A stretch of DNA of 64,000 bases from Ruminiclostridium hungatei (GCF_002051585.1 NZ_MZGX01000015.1:62001-126000), one strand, 5' to 3'. Positions 17,961 to 27,999 are shown, counted from the stretch's first letter. The notes: generated by a model not told the origin, from the letters alone. Numbers and translations are program-made.

Positions 17961-18264
17961 TAGTTTAAGCACTGCAGTGCGGAGGCTTATTACATATTTT
18001 GTGGAAAAAATTAAATAGCCTTTATTTAAATAAGAAGCAAAAAAAGTAGAAATAATATCAGGTATGATTAAATAATTTGACCATACCTTGACACCTGCAT
18101 ATGGCTATGGACGGTAGAAGGTAGATTGTACGCCAAAAAGCCGGCTTCGGAAGAGTTACGGTAAAAGTAACGGGAAGTACCCGCACTTTGGCGCAGAATC
18201 TACATGCTACAGTCTGTAGTTTTAAATAGCATATGAAAACTATTAAAAACTTAGGAGGACTAAC
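17961..18264 (+). ncRNA. Structured pnp leader with a tRNA-like four-way junction
   Basis: A closing stem pairs GTAGATT (18121-18127) with AATCTAC (18197-18203) and CGCCAAA (18131-18137) with TTTGGCG (18187-18193). Inside are three hairpins: CCG/CGG (18141-18150), GTTAC/GTAAC with a 7-base loop (18155-18171), and CGGG/CCCG (18171-18183). An outer GTAG/CTAC (18114/18207) extends it. It is not a tRNA: no T-loop sequence and no standard D arm. The remaining leader up to the ribosome site AGGAGG is AT-rich. PNPase represses its own leader in enterobacteria; a like role here is inference. Confidence 0.5.
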
Positions 18265-20379
18265 ATGTCAAAAACATTCAGTATGGAACTGGCAGGAAGA
18301 ACACTTACCATTGAAACCGGCAAACTTGCTCAACTGGCAAACGGTTCGGCATTGGTAAGATATGGAGACACCGTAATCATGTCTTCGGCGACTGCATCAT
18401 CTTCACCCAGAGACGGGATTGATTTTTTCCCTCTCAGTGTTGATTATGAAGAGCGTCTGTATGCTGTGGGAAAAATTCCCGGCGGCTTTATAAAAAGAGA
18501 AGGAAAGCCTTCCGAAAAAGCAGTATTGACTTCAAGAGTAATAGACAGGCCAATAAGACCTCTGTTTCCAAAGGATCTCAGAAATGATGTGGCTGTAGTT
18601 AACACCGTAATGTCGGTGGAACAGGATAATTCACCTGAAATAGCTGCCATGATAGGTGCATCTGTGGCAATCAGCATTTCAGACATACCTTTTAACGGCC
18701 CTATCGGCGGTGTGATTCTGGGGTTGATTGACAACGATGTTATAATAAATCCTACCGAGGAACAGAGGGCGAAGAGCAGTATGTATGTTACCCTTGCCGG
18801 AACAAAGGAAAAGATCACCATGATTGAAGCGGGGGCAGATATTGTTTCTGACGAGGTGATGTTTGATGCCATTAAAAAGGGACACGAAGAGATTAAGAAG
18901 ATATGTGATTTCATAAACAGCATTGTCACGGAAATTGGCAAACCCAAATTCTCTTATGAATCCGCAGAGGTTCCGCAGGAACTGTTTGCAGCCGTAAAGG
19001 CCTTTGGCTATGAGACCATGAGACAGGCTGTGCTTGCAACCGACAAGCAGGACAGGGATGAAAAGGTAAGCAAGCTGACCGAGGAGACTCAGGCTGCTCT
19101 TGCAGAACAGTTCCCCGATATGCAGGCTAAAATCAATGAGGCCATTTATAAGCTTGAAAAGAAAGTAGTTCGTGAATATATCCTTAAAGAGGGCAAGCGT
19201 GTAGACGGAAGACGTCTTGATGAAATCAGGCCGCTTTCGGCTGAGGTGGGAATTCTGCCAAGGACTCACGGCTCGGGACTTTTCCAGAGAGGACAGACAC
19301 AGGTACTTACAACGGTTACTCTTGGTGCAATGGGCGATGTTCAAATGCTGGACGGAATTGATACCGAAGAGACAAAAAGATATATGCATCACTACAATTT
19401 CCCAGGCTACAGTGTTGGTGAAGCCAAGACCTCAAGAGGCCCCGGAAGAAGAGAAATAGGACATGGAGCCCTTGCAGAAAGATCACTTGTACCGGTTATT
19501 CCCTCTGAAAATGAATTTCCTTATGCCTTCAGACTTGTATCTGAAGTGCTGATGTCAAACGGTTCCACTTCACAGGGAAGCGTTTGCGGAAGCACACTGG
19601 CCTTGATGGATGCCGGCGTTCCCATAAAAGCACCTGTTGCAGGGATATCCGCAGGTCTGGTTATTGATGAAGAAAATCCCGACAGCTTTATTACCTTTAT
19701 GGATATTCAGGGTATCGAAGATTTCTTCGGTGATATGGACTTCAAGGTGGCAGGTACCACTGAGGGTATTACGGCAATCCAGATGGATATAAAGGTGGAC
19801 GGTTTGACCTACGAGATTATCCGACAGGCCTTTGAACTTACAAAAAAGGGACGTATTCAGATAATCAATGATGTTATGCTTAAGGCGATTCCAGCTCCCA
19901 GAAAAGAGCTTTCGTATTATGCTCCAAAGATAATAACTACAAATATTGATCCTGATAAGATACGCGATGTTATTGGACCCGGCGGAAAGATGATCAACAA
20001 GATAATAGCTGAAACCGGTGTAAAGATAGATATTGAAGAGGATGGCAGAGTGTATATACTGACTCCGGATGCAGAGGCTGCTCAAAAAGCGCTTAAGATA
20101 ATACATGGTATTGCCAAGGAAATAGAACCAGGTGAAATCTTCATGGGTAAGGTGGCTAGAATAACCACATTTGGAGCTTTTGTAGAAATTTTACCTGGAA
20201 AGGAAGGTCTTGTTCACATTTCCAAGCTTGACAAGAAGAGAGTTGAAAAGGTTGAGGATGTTGTCAGCATAGGAGACGAAATTCTTGTTAAGGTTACTGA
20301 AATTGACAAGCAGGGAAGAATAAACCTTTCAAGAAAAGATGCAATGAATGAAGAAAATACTTCGGGAGAAGCGAAATAA
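18265..20379 (+). CDS. pnp: Polyribonucleotide nucleotidyltransferase (PNPase)
   Basis: 704 residues, the usual length. The order is two RNase PH domains separated by an all-alpha linker, a KH domain ([13 protein letters not shown], about 570), and a C-terminal S1 domain ([17 protein letters not shown]). The second PH domain carries [19 protein letters not shown] and the [11 protein letters not shown] motif with active-site acids. It degrades RNA 3' to 5' with phosphate in the cytoplasm. AGGAGG precedes the ATG. A long structured leader lies upstream and a hairpin terminator downstream. Confidence 0.97.
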   Translation: MSKTFSMELAGRTLTIETGKLAQLANGSALVRYGDTVIMSSATASSSPRDGIDFFPLSVDYEERLYAVGKIPGGFIKREGKPSEKAVLTSRVIDRPIRPLFPKDLRNDVAVVNTVMSVEQDNSPEIAAMIGASVAISISDIPFNGPIGGVILGLIDNDVIINPTEEQRAKSSMYVTLAGTKEKITMIEAGADIVSDEVMFDAIKKGHEEIKKICDFINSIVTEIGKPKFSYESAEVPQELFAAVKAFGYETMRQAVLATDKQDRDEKVSKLTEETQAALAEQFPDMQAKINEAIYKLEKKVVREYILKEGKRVDGRRLDEIRPLSAEVGILPRTHGSGLFQRGQTQVLTTVTLGAMGDVQMLDGIDTEETKRYMHHYNFPGYSVGEAKTSRGPGRREIGHGALAERSLVPVIPSENEFPYAFRLVSEVLMSNGSTSQGSVCGSTLALMDAGVPIKAPVAGISAGLVIDEENPDSFITFMDIQGIEDFFGDMDFKVAGTTEGITAIQMDIKVDGLTYEIIRQAFELTKKGRIQIINDVMLKAIPAPRKELSYYAPKIITTNIDPDKIRDVIGPGGKMINKIIAETGVKIDIEEDGRVYILTPDAEAAQKALKIIHGIAKEIEPGEIFMGKVARITTFGAFVEILPGKEGLVHISKLDKKRVEKVEDVVSIGDEILVKVTEIDKQGRINLSRKDAMNEENTSGEAK

Positions 20380-20428
20380 TATACTTGCCGGGCATTGTGG
20401 ACAGTATATAATATTTTGTATGGTATCA

Positions 20429-20455
20429 GGGCGTAGACATTTGTTGTTTACGCCC
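20429..20455 (+). terminator. pnp terminator hairpin
   Basis: GGGCGTAGAC pairs with GTTTACGCCC (one G-U pair) across a 7-base loop, followed by a T-rich stretch. Confidence 0.75.
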
Positions 20456-20529
20456 AGTTTACTATTTTTGATTTATAGGGCAACTTGTATTTGATCATAT
20501 GGACTTTAAAAACAACATTGGAGGACTTG

Positions 20530-21771
20530 ATGTTTAAAAAAATATTATTGGATAATGGCTTGAGGTTGGTATATGAACGAATTTCCTATGTCAGATCGGT
20601 TTCTGTGGGTGTCTGGGTAGGAACAGGTTCAAGGAATGAGAATACTAAGAATAACGGTATATCCCACTTTATCGAGCATATGCTTTTTAAAGGCACAGCA
20701 AACCGTACCGCAAAAGAAATTGCGCAATGCATTGATGCCATAGGCGGGCAGATAAATGCTTTTACAGGGAAAGAGTGTACCTGCTATTATACAAAGACCC
20801 TGGATACACATTTAAATGTTTCTCTTGAAGTGTTGTCAGATATGCTGTTTAATTCCAACTTTGCCGGCAATGATATAAAAGTCGAGAAAAAGGTTGTTGT
20901 TGAGGAAATCGGAATGTATGAGGATACTCCCGAAGAACTGGTTCATGATATTTTTTCGGAAATGGTGTGGAGTGGAAACTCTCTGGGTTATCCGATTCTC
21001 GGGACACAGGAATGCATTAGCGGGTTTAACAAAAAAATGATTAACCAGTATATGGAAGAAAATTACACACCTTATAATACGGTTATATCAGTTGCCGGTA
21101 ACTTTGACGAGGAACAGCTTATCCAAAGTGTAAACAAATACTTTGGTGCCTGGCAGTGTAAAAAAGAATACAGGGATAAATTTGTGACGGCACAATACCG
21201 CACTGACAGAACCGTCAGGGAAAAGGACACCGAACAGGCACATCTCTGTATGGGTTTTCCGGGGATTGAGCATGGTGATGACAGGATTTACTCCCTGCTG
21301 GCCTTAAACAATATTTTTGGAGGAGGAATGAGTTCCAGGCTCTTTCAAAAAATCAGGGAGGAAAAGGGCCTTGTATACTCCATTTACTCCTATCCCTCCA
21401 CCTATAAGACAGCGGGATTATTTATGATTTATGCAGGCATGAATCCTGAATGTCTCCAAACTGTAATTGATCTCACTAAAAAGGAAATGGATCTGCTGAT
21501 AAAAAAGGGCATTTCCAGGGATGAACTGGACAAGTCCAAAGAACAGCTAAAGGGTAACTTTATTCTCGGACTTGAGAGCACCAACAGCCGTATGAACAGT
21601 ATAGGAAAAGCCGAACTGATGCTCGGGCGTATAAATACTCCCGAAGAGGTGCTGGGAAAAATGGACAGGATTACTATGGACAATATCCGTGAGGTCATTG
21701 ACATGGTTTTTAAATATGAAAACCTGAGCATGTCGGCAGTGGGAAATCTTAAAAAAGAGATAATACTTTGA
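20530..21771 (+). CDS. M16-family zinc peptidase (MlpA/YmxG type)
   Basis: 413 residues from the ATG at 20530, which has GGAGG five bases upstream; the frame is open further up but without a ribosome site. The inverted zinc motif HFIEH (HxxEH) lies near 50, with the distal glutamate in VVVEEIGMYED. It is the active half of the M16 fold, followed by the C-terminal M16 domain with GGGMSSRLFQKIREEKGLVYS. In Bacillus the homologue lies in the same rpsO-pnp-ymxG-dpa neighbourhood. Its substrate is not known. Confidence 0.92.
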   Translation: MFKKILLDNGLRLVYERISYVRSVSVGVWVGTGSRNENTKNNGISHFIEHMLFKGTANRTAKEIAQCIDAIGGQINAFTGKECTCYYTKTLDTHLNVSLEVLSDMLFNSNFAGNDIKVEKKVVVEEIGMYEDTPEELVHDIFSEMVWSGNSLGYPILGTQECISGFNKKMINQYMEENYTPYNTVISVAGNFDEEQLIQSVNKYFGAWQCKKEYRDKFVTAQYRTDRTVREKDTEQAHLCMGFPGIEHGDDRIYSLLALNNIFGGGMSSRLFQKIREEKGLVYSIYSYPSTYKTAGLFMIYAGMNPECLQTVIDLTKKEMDLLIKKGISRDELDKSKEQLKGNFILGLESTNSRMNSIGKAELMLGRINTPEEVLGKMDRITMDNIREVIDMVFKYENLSMSAVGNLKKEIIL

Positions 21772-21799
21772 TTTCAACAGAATATTAAAGATAATTTCA

Positions 21800-21847
21800 G
21801 CATAAATAAACCGGTGGGTGTTTTTCAGCCCGCCGGTTTATTTATGC
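21800..21847 (+). terminator. Terminator after the M16 peptidase gene
   Basis: A 19-bp stem (21800-21818 with 21829-21847, one G-U pair). The AT-rich lower stem supplies the A and T tracts, so it may work in both directions. Confidence 0.85.
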
Positions 21848-21870
21848 CAAAATAATGGATTTGGGTACAG

Positions 21871-21900
21871 GCACTAGGCAGTTGTCCATTTCATAAAATA
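21871..21900 (+). promoter_or_regulatory. Candidate sigma-K promoter of dpaA-dpaB
   Basis: GCAC at 21871-21874, 17 bases, then CATAAAATA at 21892-21900. This fits the sigma-K pattern (AC at -35; CATAnnnTA at -10) and lies about 50 bases before dpaA. Sigma-K drives late mother-cell genes, and dipicolinate synthase is a known mother-cell product, so the match is functionally sensible. Confidence 0.6.
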
Positions 21901-21953
21901 TATTAGTCGTCATAAATAGTTGATATCCAGTCCGAGGAACGGGAGGGTCTAGT

Positions 21954-22826
21954 GTGGAGAAGATGAAATTTACAATTATCGGAGGAGATTTAAGGAATGT
22001 AAAGTTGGCCGAATTAATTGCTGCAGAGGGTAATTCGGTTAATATATATGGGTTTGACAAAGCCAGCTTTGATGTGAAAATCAGGCAGAGCAACACCATA
22101 GAAGAGGCCGTTGACGGCTCTGATGTCGTAATAGGTCCCATACCCTGCTCAAACGATAATGAATATATTAATGCACCCTTTCACAGCGAAAAGATTTTGA
22201 TACATGATGTGTTTAAATTCATGAATAAAAATCAGTTGTTTATCGCCGGAAGAATAAGTGACAAAATAGTGCACCTGGCACAGGTATGCAACGTATACAA
22301 CGTTGATATGCTGGAGCGGGAGGAAATGGCTGTACTGAACGCCATACCTACGGCGGAAGGCGCAATACAGATTGCTATGGAGGAAATGCCCACAACCCTA
22401 CATAACAGCAATGCTTTGGTGCTTGGATACGGAAGAATCGGAAAAACACTTGCCAAAATGCTTCAGGGTATTGGCGCAAATGTTTTTGTTGAAGCACGCA
22501 AATATGCAGATGTTGCATGGATTAAAAGTTATGGGTATAAAGCGGTAAGTTTGTCTGAACTGACGCAGACTGTAAAAGATATGAATGTCATATTCAATAC
22601 TATTCCTTTTGTTGTTTTGGATAATGACATTCTGAAAATGTTAAATCCTGAATGCTTGATAATTGACCTTGCTTCAAAACCGGGTGGTGTTGATTTTGAA
22701 AAAGCGAAGGAAATCGGACTGAAAGCTATCTGGGCGCTGTCGCTCCCTGGAAAAGTTGCCCCTGTTACAGCTGCAGAATTCATAAAGGACACAGTATTTA
22801 ATATTATTGAAGAGTTGGGGGTATAA
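21954..22826 (+). CDS. dpaA: Dipicolinate synthase subunit A
   Basis: 290 residues. A GTG at 21954 follows GGGAGGG at good spacing; an ATG three codons later would sit too close to its own site. Rossmann-fold dehydrogenase features: an N-terminal domain (FTIIGGDLRN) and a nucleotide-binding domain with LVLGYGRIGKTLAKML near 155. With DpaB it makes dipicolinic acid from dihydrodipicolinate in the mother cell; the acid goes into the spore core with calcium and gives heat resistance. It is followed two bases later by dpaB. Confidence 0.95.
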   Translation: MEKMKFTIIGGDLRNVKLAELIAAEGNSVNIYGFDKASFDVKIRQSNTIEEAVDGSDVVIGPIPCSNDNEYINAPFHSEKILIHDVFKFMNKNQLFIAGRISDKIVHLAQVCNVYNVDMLEREEMAVLNAIPTAEGAIQIAMEEMPTTLHNSNALVLGYGRIGKTLAKMLQGIGANVFVEARKYADVAWIKSYGYKAVSLSELTQTVKDMNVIFNTIPFVVLDNDILKMLNPECLIIDLASKPGGVDFEKAKEIGLKAIWALSLPGKVAPVTAAEFIKDTVFNIIEELGV

Positions 22827-22828
22827 CA

Positions 22829-23413
22829 ATGCTGTTGAAAGGAGTAAGAATCGGGTATGCAATCACAGGCTCATTTTGCACCTTTGCTAAGACAATTCCT
22901 CAGATAGAAAAATTGGTTAATGAAGGTGCAGACGTTATACCGATAATATCTGAGAGCGTTGACAAGTATGATACACGGTTTGGCAAAGCCGAGGAATTGA
23001 AAAATACATTGACTGCCATTACCGGCAAGCCGCCTATAAGCTCAATTGTGGAAGCTGAACCAATTGGTCCGAAAGCCCTTCTGGATATATTGGTCATAGC
23101 ACCCTGCACAGGAAATACCATATCAAAAATTGCCAATGCAATAACTGATAGTTCGGTATCCATGGCCTGCAAGGCACATTTGAGAAACATGAGACCTGTG
23201 GTGGTTGCGGTTTCCACAAACGACGGACTTGGTGCAAATGCTAAAAACATAGGTGTTCTGCTAAACATGAAAAACATATATATGGTTCCTTTTGGTCAGG
23301 ATGATCCAATTAAAAAGTGTACATCGCTGGTTGCAGATTTTGACCAAATTCTGCCCACAATAATAAATGCCCAGCAGAATTGCCAGATTCAACCCATACT
23401 TGTATGCAAATAG
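22829..23413 (+). CDS. dpaB: Dipicolinate synthase subunit B
   Basis: 194 residues, flavoprotein-like fold. YAITGSFCTFAKTIPQI and the later LVIAPCTGNTISKIANAITD are typical of the SpoVFB/flavoprotein family. It works with DpaA in dipicolinate synthesis during sporulation. GGGGG lies just before the ATG, inside the end of dpaA. Confidence 0.95.
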   Translation: MLLKGVRIGYAITGSFCTFAKTIPQIEKLVNEGADVIPIISESVDKYDTRFGKAEELKNTLTAITGKPPISSIVEAEPIGPKALLDILVIAPCTGNTISKIANAITDSSVSMACKAHLRNMRPVVVAVSTNDGLGANAKNIGVLLNMKNIYMVPFGQDDPIKKCTSLVADFDQILPTIINAQQNCQIQPILVCK

Positions 23414-23650
23414 TGTCGGCCTGGGTTAAAGCCTATAAATGGGAGTATCACCAGACTACTTTTAAGTAGGAAGCGATGCTCTCTTATTTATGTCCGTCCC
23501 GGATTGAGCCTTGTGCGGAATACGCCGCACTATAATCATTTTATGTATTTTTTTATAAATTATCTTAATAATAATAGGAGATAAAAATAAAAAACAGCAG
23601 GCGGCTTCTTAGAATAATATGTCGCTGTGAAACAGTATACGGAGGCTAGA
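23414..23650 (+). terminator. dpaB terminator and tepA leader
   Basis: About 240 bases without a gene. A small hairpin, GTGCGG/CCGCAC at 23513-23530, is followed by T-rich sequence and probably ends the dpa transcript. I see no riboswitch consensus in the remaining bases. Confidence 0.55.
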
Positions 23651-24409
23651 GTGAATAAACAATACAGAGATAAAAACGACACATCCGAAAACCAACCTGC
23701 GGAACAACCGCAGGAGCAGGACACCAATATTCAGGAAATAAAGGAACTTGGTACCACAAGTCTTCCCAAGGAAGACAGCAATATTCACTGTATGTCGATC
23801 ATAGGGCAGATAGAGGGACATATACTTTTGCCTCCTCATAATAAAACTACCAAGTACGAGCATGTTATTCCCCAGTTGGTCGCCATAGAGGAGAGCAGGC
23901 AGATTGAGGGGCTGCTTCTGATACTGAACACTGTGGGTGGGGATGTTGAAGCCGGACTTGCTATTTCGGAAATGGTGTCAAGCTTGTCCAAGCCTACGGT
24001 TTCATTAGTGCTGGGAGGCGGACACAGCATTGGAGTCCCAATGGCTGTTTCTGCGGATTATTCATTTATTGCAAGCTCGGCAACTATGACCATACATCCC
24101 ATAAGGCTTAACGGAATGGTCATTGGAGTTCCTCAAACTTATGAATATTTTGATAAGATGCAGGAGAGGGTTGTGAACTTTGTCTCCGGACATTCTAAAA
24201 TAAGCAAGGATAAATTCAGAGAATTGATGCTCAAGACCGGAGAACTGGCCAATGATGTGGGCACTGTGCTCTTTGGGGAGGAAGCGGCCAGAATAGGCTT
24301 GATAGACCAGGTTGGCGGTTTGTCGGATGCTATTAAAAAATTGAAGGAAATGATAGAACTGAACGTGAATAAAACAAATGATTCAACGAAAGAAGGCATG
24401 CTTCAATGA
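23651..24409 (+). CDS. tepA: ClpP-fold protease TepA
   Basis: 252 residues from the GTG at 23651 (GGAGG five bases upstream). The N-terminal 60 residues are polar and low in complexity (Gln/Glu/Asn), then a ClpP/SppA-like domain follows: [21 protein letters not shown] with the Ser nucleophile, and MTIHPIRL with the His. TepA (YmfB) in Bacillus is described as degrading secretory signal peptides or spore proteins. It overlaps the next gene by four bases (ATGA), so they are coupled. Confidence 0.88.
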   Translation: MNKQYRDKNDTSENQPAEQPQEQDTNIQEIKELGTTSLPKEDSNIHCMSIIGQIEGHILLPPHNKTTKYEHVIPQLVAIEESRQIEGLLLILNTVGGDVEAGLAISEMVSSLSKPTVSLVLGGGHSIGVPMAVSADYSFIASSATMTIHPIRLNGMVIGVPQTYEYFDKMQERVVNFVSGHSKISKDKFRELMLKTGELANDVGTVLFGEEAARIGLIDQVGGLSDAIKKLKEMIELNVNKTNDSTKEGMLQ

Positions 24410-24639
24410 TTTTGCATACTATATATGATACTTCACTGATTTTCAGCAATATGGACTATTATAACCCTGAGAAAATCAATACGGGTTTTACTGAGCTGGA
24501 AGTTGACGGCGTAAGGCTTCTGGTTATGAAAACCTCTGACGATGAAATAAAGATTGAAAGGATACTGAGTACAAATCCTTTGCATTTCCTGAACCCCAGA
24601 CTACAGCCGGGTGCGGTAATAAGGAAAACACCGGGGTGA
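24406..24639 (+). CDS. YlzJ-like small protein
   Basis: 77 residues, no membrane segment. It resembles the YlzJ family, which sits directly after tepA in Bacillus and clostridia; the C-terminal pattern [13 protein letters not shown] fits. Its function is unknown. The start overlaps the tepA stop by four bases. Confidence 0.8.
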   Translation: MILHTIYDTSLIFSNMDYYNPEKINTGFTELEVDGVRLLVMKTSDDEIKIERILSTNPLHFLNPRLQPGAVIRKTPG

Positions 24640-24660
24640 ACGGAGCATTTTGCAGAGCAA

Positions 24661-24694
24661 TGGCTCATGGGACATAAAATACAGCCATGAGCCA
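24661..24694. terminator. Hairpin between convergent genes
   Basis: TGGCTCATGG pairs perfectly with CCATGAGCCA across a 14-base loop, between the ylzJ-like gene and the leftward thioesterase gene. There is no strong T-run on either side. Confidence 0.65.
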
Positions 24695-24711
24695 AAACTC
24701 ATTCTTACGGC

Positions 24712-25164
24712 CTAGACAGGTTTGGTAGCTGATGGTAAAACTTTGCCTTCGATAAAGTCAATGGCAAGATTTTTTCTATAGCCTGTACCGATGAATTTTG
24801 CAATAATAGAGCCGTCCTCATCGGTTACATTTACATCGCAGCCGCATATTTTTTTGCCTGAGGAGATTTCCCGTGCTTCTGCAGTAATAAATTTGCCTGA
24901 AGGAGCCTTAAGATATGTAATACTTGTGTTTATACCAACGGTTGCAAGGCCGTTGGAATTTGTTGCCGCTGCAAAGGCGAAATCGGCAAGAGTATATATT
25001 GCTCCTCCTTGCACAATATTCAAGCCGTTCAAATGCTTCTCGGTTATTTCCATGCGGGCTGCGGCAAAGCCCGGCTCCACCCTGATCAGTTCTATACCCA
25101 CAAATTGAGCAAACCTGTCTCTTTCAAAGAAACGTATAATTGCTTTTTCCAGATTCCTATCCAT
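24712..25164 (-). CDS. Hotdog-fold thioesterase (PaaI type)
   Basis: 150 residues. It has the PaaI-type core: HLNGLNIVQGGAIYTLADFA, with Asn/Gly and Asp at active-site positions, then GINTSITYLKAP. It hydrolyses an acyl-CoA thioester; the substrate is not readable. AAAGGAGA precedes the ATG. It is a single leftward gene with its own terminator. Confidence 0.88.
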   Translation of the reverse strand: MDRNLEKAIIRFFERDRFAQFVGIELIRVEPGFAAARMEITEKHLNGLNIVQGGAIYTLADFAFAAATNSNGLATVGINTSITYLKAPSGKFITAEAREISSGKKICGCDVNVTDEDGSIIAKFIGTGYRKNLAIDFIEGKVLPSATKPV

Positions 25165-25390
25165 GCTTGTCTCCTTTGGTATAAATTAATTTCATGCAGT
25201 TGCATTTTATGTTAAAGTGCATTATTTGCAGCACTTACTCTATTTGTAAATAATATACTTAATATTGAGGAGGTTCAAGGGTTAATTCAAAATGGCTTTT
25301 GCGTTTATTTAAAATAATTGAATTCTTATACTTTATTAATCTTTATTTATTTGATATCATTTTTACGATAAATATCCCGGAGGATTACAT

Positions 25391-25924
25391 ATGGGTGTTC
25401 GGACTGCAAATATTGAAGATGTGGGAGCCATGAGCCGTGTTCATTCCAGAGCCTGGAAGAAGGCTTATACGGATTTTATTTCTGCGGAATATCTGGAAAA
25501 CATGTCCGAGGATGGCTGGATACCTTTATTTGCAAGAGCCTTGAAGGAAAATATACATGAAGCGGCAGTCTTTGAACTTGAGGGCAGGATTACCGGCACT
25601 ATTACTTTCGGACAGACAGCAGCCATAAATTCTGTGACGGCGGAAACAGCTCCAGGCACCACGGCAAATGCTGGGGAGATAATATCTCTGTATGTCCTTC
25701 CTGAATACTGGTCGGGCAAACAGGGCTATGAACTAATGAAATTCGCCGTGGAAAGGCTTAAACAGCAAGGGTATACAAGCTGCTTCCTGTGGGTGATACA
25801 AAAAAATGAAAGAGCTGTGCGTTTTTACAGGCGCTTTGGCTTCAAAAGTACGGGAGAGCTTATTACCGTCAGATTTGCAGGGCGGCCTGTGATTGAAGAA
25901 AAGTACGTTCTGACTTTTGGATAG
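25391..25924 (+). CDS. GNAT-family N-acetyltransferase
   Basis: 177 residues. The acetyl-CoA-binding region is seen at about 100-155: ISLYVLPEYWSGKQGYELM, then NERAVRFYRRFGF. GGAGG lies seven bases before the ATG. It stands alone after about 225 bases of AT-rich sequence (25165-25390) in which I see no further feature. The acceptor is unknown. Confidence 0.88.
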   Translation: MGVRTANIEDVGAMSRVHSRAWKKAYTDFISAEYLENMSEDGWIPLFARALKENIHEAAVFELEGRITGTITFGQTAAINSVTAETAPGTTANAGEIISLYVLPEYWSGKQGYELMKFAVERLKQQGYTSCFLWVIQKNERAVRFYRRFGFKSTGELITVRFAGRPVIEEKYVLTFG

Positions 25925-25959
25925 GGCTACAGCTTTTTGTATGCGTTATGTTATTTTTC

Positions 25960-26051
25960 TTTATAAAAAGTGTTTTTATGTTATAATATTCACTGTATTT
26001 AAAAACAAACTATTAAATCCGCAGTCAGCATAATACGAATGTGTCTGACTG
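25960..26051 (+). promoter_or_regulatory. Promoter and leader of the miaB operon
   Basis: TTTATA (25960-25965), 16 bases, TATAAT (25982-25987). In the leader CAGTCAG (26022-26028) can pair with CTGACTG (26045-26051), ending eight bases before the ribosome site. The promoter is good; a role for the stem is a guess. Confidence 0.5.
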
Positions 26052-26069
26052 TGAAATTGGAGGATCGTA

Positions 26070-27497
26070 TTGGGCAAAAGGGTGACTACGCAGGTATCTG
26101 CCGAGGAAATCGCTCAGCAGTATAAATATATTGAAATACTCAGGGACTATAATCAAGCCAGGATTTCCAGACTTGGAAGGCCGGTTAAATATAATATTGA
26201 AACCTTTGGCTGTCAGATGAATGAAAATGACTCCGAAAGGCTTTCCGGCATGCTTTCAGAAATGGGCTATTCGGAAAGCGCAAAACGAACGGACAGCGAT
26301 CTTATTATTTTCAACACCTGCTGCGTCAGAGAAAACGCCGAGCAAAAGGTATACGGGCATCTGGGAGCCTTAAAAAAGCTGAAGGAAAACAATCACGAGC
26401 TGGTAATTGCCATATGTGGCTGCATGATGCAGCAGCCGGAGGTTGTTGAGCATATCCGTAAGGTTTACAAACACGTTGATATTGTATTCGGAACCCATAA
26501 TCTATACAAGTTTCCGGAATTGTTGAATACGGCAGTGGAGAATAAGGGCACTGTAATTGACGTATGGGATTCAACCGGATCAATTGCCGAAAATATGCCC
26601 ATTACCCGTAAGGAAAGCCTTAAAGCCTGGGTTACGGTTATGTATGGCTGCAATAATTTTTGTTCCTACTGTATAGTACCCTATGTGAGGGGAAGAGAGA
26701 GGAGCAGGGATATTGAAGAAATACGTAATGAAGTGGTCAAGCTTGCGCAGGAGGGCTGCAGAGAGATAACTCTTCTGGGTCAGAATGTGAACTCCTACGG
26801 TAAGGACCTCGAAGGGGAATATTCCTTTGCCGGCCTGCTCAGAGAGCTTGACAGGCTTGACGGTATTGAGCGCATACGTTTCATGACTTCACATCCGAAG
26901 GATTTGTCGGAGGAACTTATATATGCCGTGAGAGACTGCAAAAAGGTCTGCGGCCATTTGCATTTGCCCGTTCAGGCCGGAAGCTCAAAAATTCTTGAAA
27001 AGATGAACAGAAAATATTCCAAGGAGCAGTATCTTGATCTGGTTGAAAAGGTCAGGAAACATATTCCGGATATTTCCTTATCTACAGATATAATTGTGGG
27101 TTTTCCGGGTGAAACGGAGGAGGACTTTGCGGAAACTCTTGATGTGGTGGCAAAGGCAAGATTTGACATGGCGTATACCTTCCTGTATTCAAAAAGAACG
27201 GGAACGCCTGCTGCAAAAGCTCCTGACCAGATACCGGAAGAGGTCAAAAAGGAACGGTTTGACAGATTGCTTGCACTTCAGAACCATGTAAGCCGTGATA
27301 TCAATGACCGGCTGCTTGGAAAAGAAGTGGAGGTTCTGGTGGAAGGCCTCAGCAAAAGCAGTAAAACCACATATACAGGAAGAACCAGAGAAAACAAAAT
27401 AGTAAATTTCAAAGGAAGTCCCCAATTGGTGGGCAGTCTGGTCAGGGTGAAAATAGACACGGTTCAGACCTGGTCGCTGCTGGGAAAGCTGGTATAA
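26070..27497 (+). CDS. miaB: tRNA-2-methylthio-N6-dimethylallyladenosine synthase MiaB
   Basis: 475 residues from a TTG start with GGAGG six bases upstream. The N-terminal UPF0004 domain carries three cluster cysteines (ETFGCQMN, NTCCVREN, CGCMMQ). The radical SAM motif is CNNFCSYCIVP, and a C-terminal TRAM domain completes the protein. It adds the methylthio group to i6A37 in tRNAs, the product of MiaA, whose gene lies 5 kb downstream in the same run. Two or more iron-sulfur clusters are expected. Confidence 0.96.
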   Translation: MGKRVTTQVSAEEIAQQYKYIEILRDYNQARISRLGRPVKYNIETFGCQMNENDSERLSGMLSEMGYSESAKRTDSDLIIFNTCCVRENAEQKVYGHLGALKKLKENNHELVIAICGCMMQQPEVVEHIRKVYKHVDIVFGTHNLYKFPELLNTAVENKGTVIDVWDSTGSIAENMPITRKESLKAWVTVMYGCNNFCSYCIVPYVRGRERSRDIEEIRNEVVKLAQEGCREITLLGQNVNSYGKDLEGEYSFAGLLRELDRLDGIERIRFMTSHPKDLSEELIYAVRDCKKVCGHLHLPVQAGSSKILEKMNRKYSKEQYLDLVEKVRKHIPDISLSTDIIVGFPGETEEDFAETLDVVAKARFDMAYTFLYSKRTGTPAAKAPDQIPEEVKKERFDRLLALQNHVSRDINDRLLGKEVEVLVEGLSKSSKTTYTGRTRENKIVNFKGSPQLVGSLVRVKIDTVQTWSLLGKLV

Positions 27498-27572
27498 GCA
27501 GTTTTAAAAAATATTTCATTATTCGGAAATCAACATAATATGTAGCTGTATTTCAGCAGAATGGAGATTAAT

Positions 27573-27959
27573 ATGGATATTACAGAAAAAGCAAGAGAAC
27601 TTGGTTTGATGCTGGCAAATTCAAAGGAAATGGAAATATATAGAAATACCGAGGCCGCAATGCAGAGCGATTCAAAATCTACGACCCTTATGAATGAATA
27701 CAGGCAGCTTCAGGTAGAGATGGTAAAGAGAACAAAAGAAAGCGCTGCAGCAGAGGTTATTGAAGAAACAAAACAGAAGCTTCTTGCAAAGCAAAAGGAA
27801 ATAAACGAATATCCCACTACCCTGGAATTTCTCACAGCCAAGTCCGACCTGGAGGCGCTGATGAAAAAAGTTAATGATATAATTGTTTTTTCAATTACAG
27901 GAGAGCCAACCTGCACCGATGACAAGTGCAAAACCTGTGGCGGCGGCTGCAAGGGCTAA
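27573..27959 (+). CDS. YlbF/YmcA family protein (RicA position)
   Basis: 128 residues from the ATG at 27573 (GGAG five bases upstream); an upstream ATG at 27561 overlaps that site. A helical YlbF/YmcA domain is followed by a cysteine tail, CTDDKCKTCGGGC. In Bacillus ymcA lies between miaB and mutS, as here, and the Ymc/Ylb/YaaT proteins form an Fe-S complex that affects RNase Y and sporulation. The cysteines would fit cluster binding. The placement supports RicA more than RicF. Confidence 0.82.
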   Translation: MDITEKARELGLMLANSKEMEIYRNTEAAMQSDSKSTTLMNEYRQLQVEMVKRTKESAAAEVIEETKQKLLAKQKEINEYPTTLEFLTAKSDLEALMKKVNDIIVFSITGEPTCTDDKCKTCGGGCKG

Positions 27960-27999
27960 GCCCGAAGCAGATTTTTAAGGCAAATTATGGAGGTTTGGT

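Noticed and set aside
18121-18203. A tRNA gene before pnp
   Set aside because: The fold is cloverleaf-like, but there is no T-loop consensus, the D arm is only three pairs, and the acceptor-like stem is interrupted. It is better described as a structured leader.
23414-23512. A lysine-type riboswitch before tepA
   Set aside because: The bases do not show the conserved core, and tepA is not a lysine-pathway gene.
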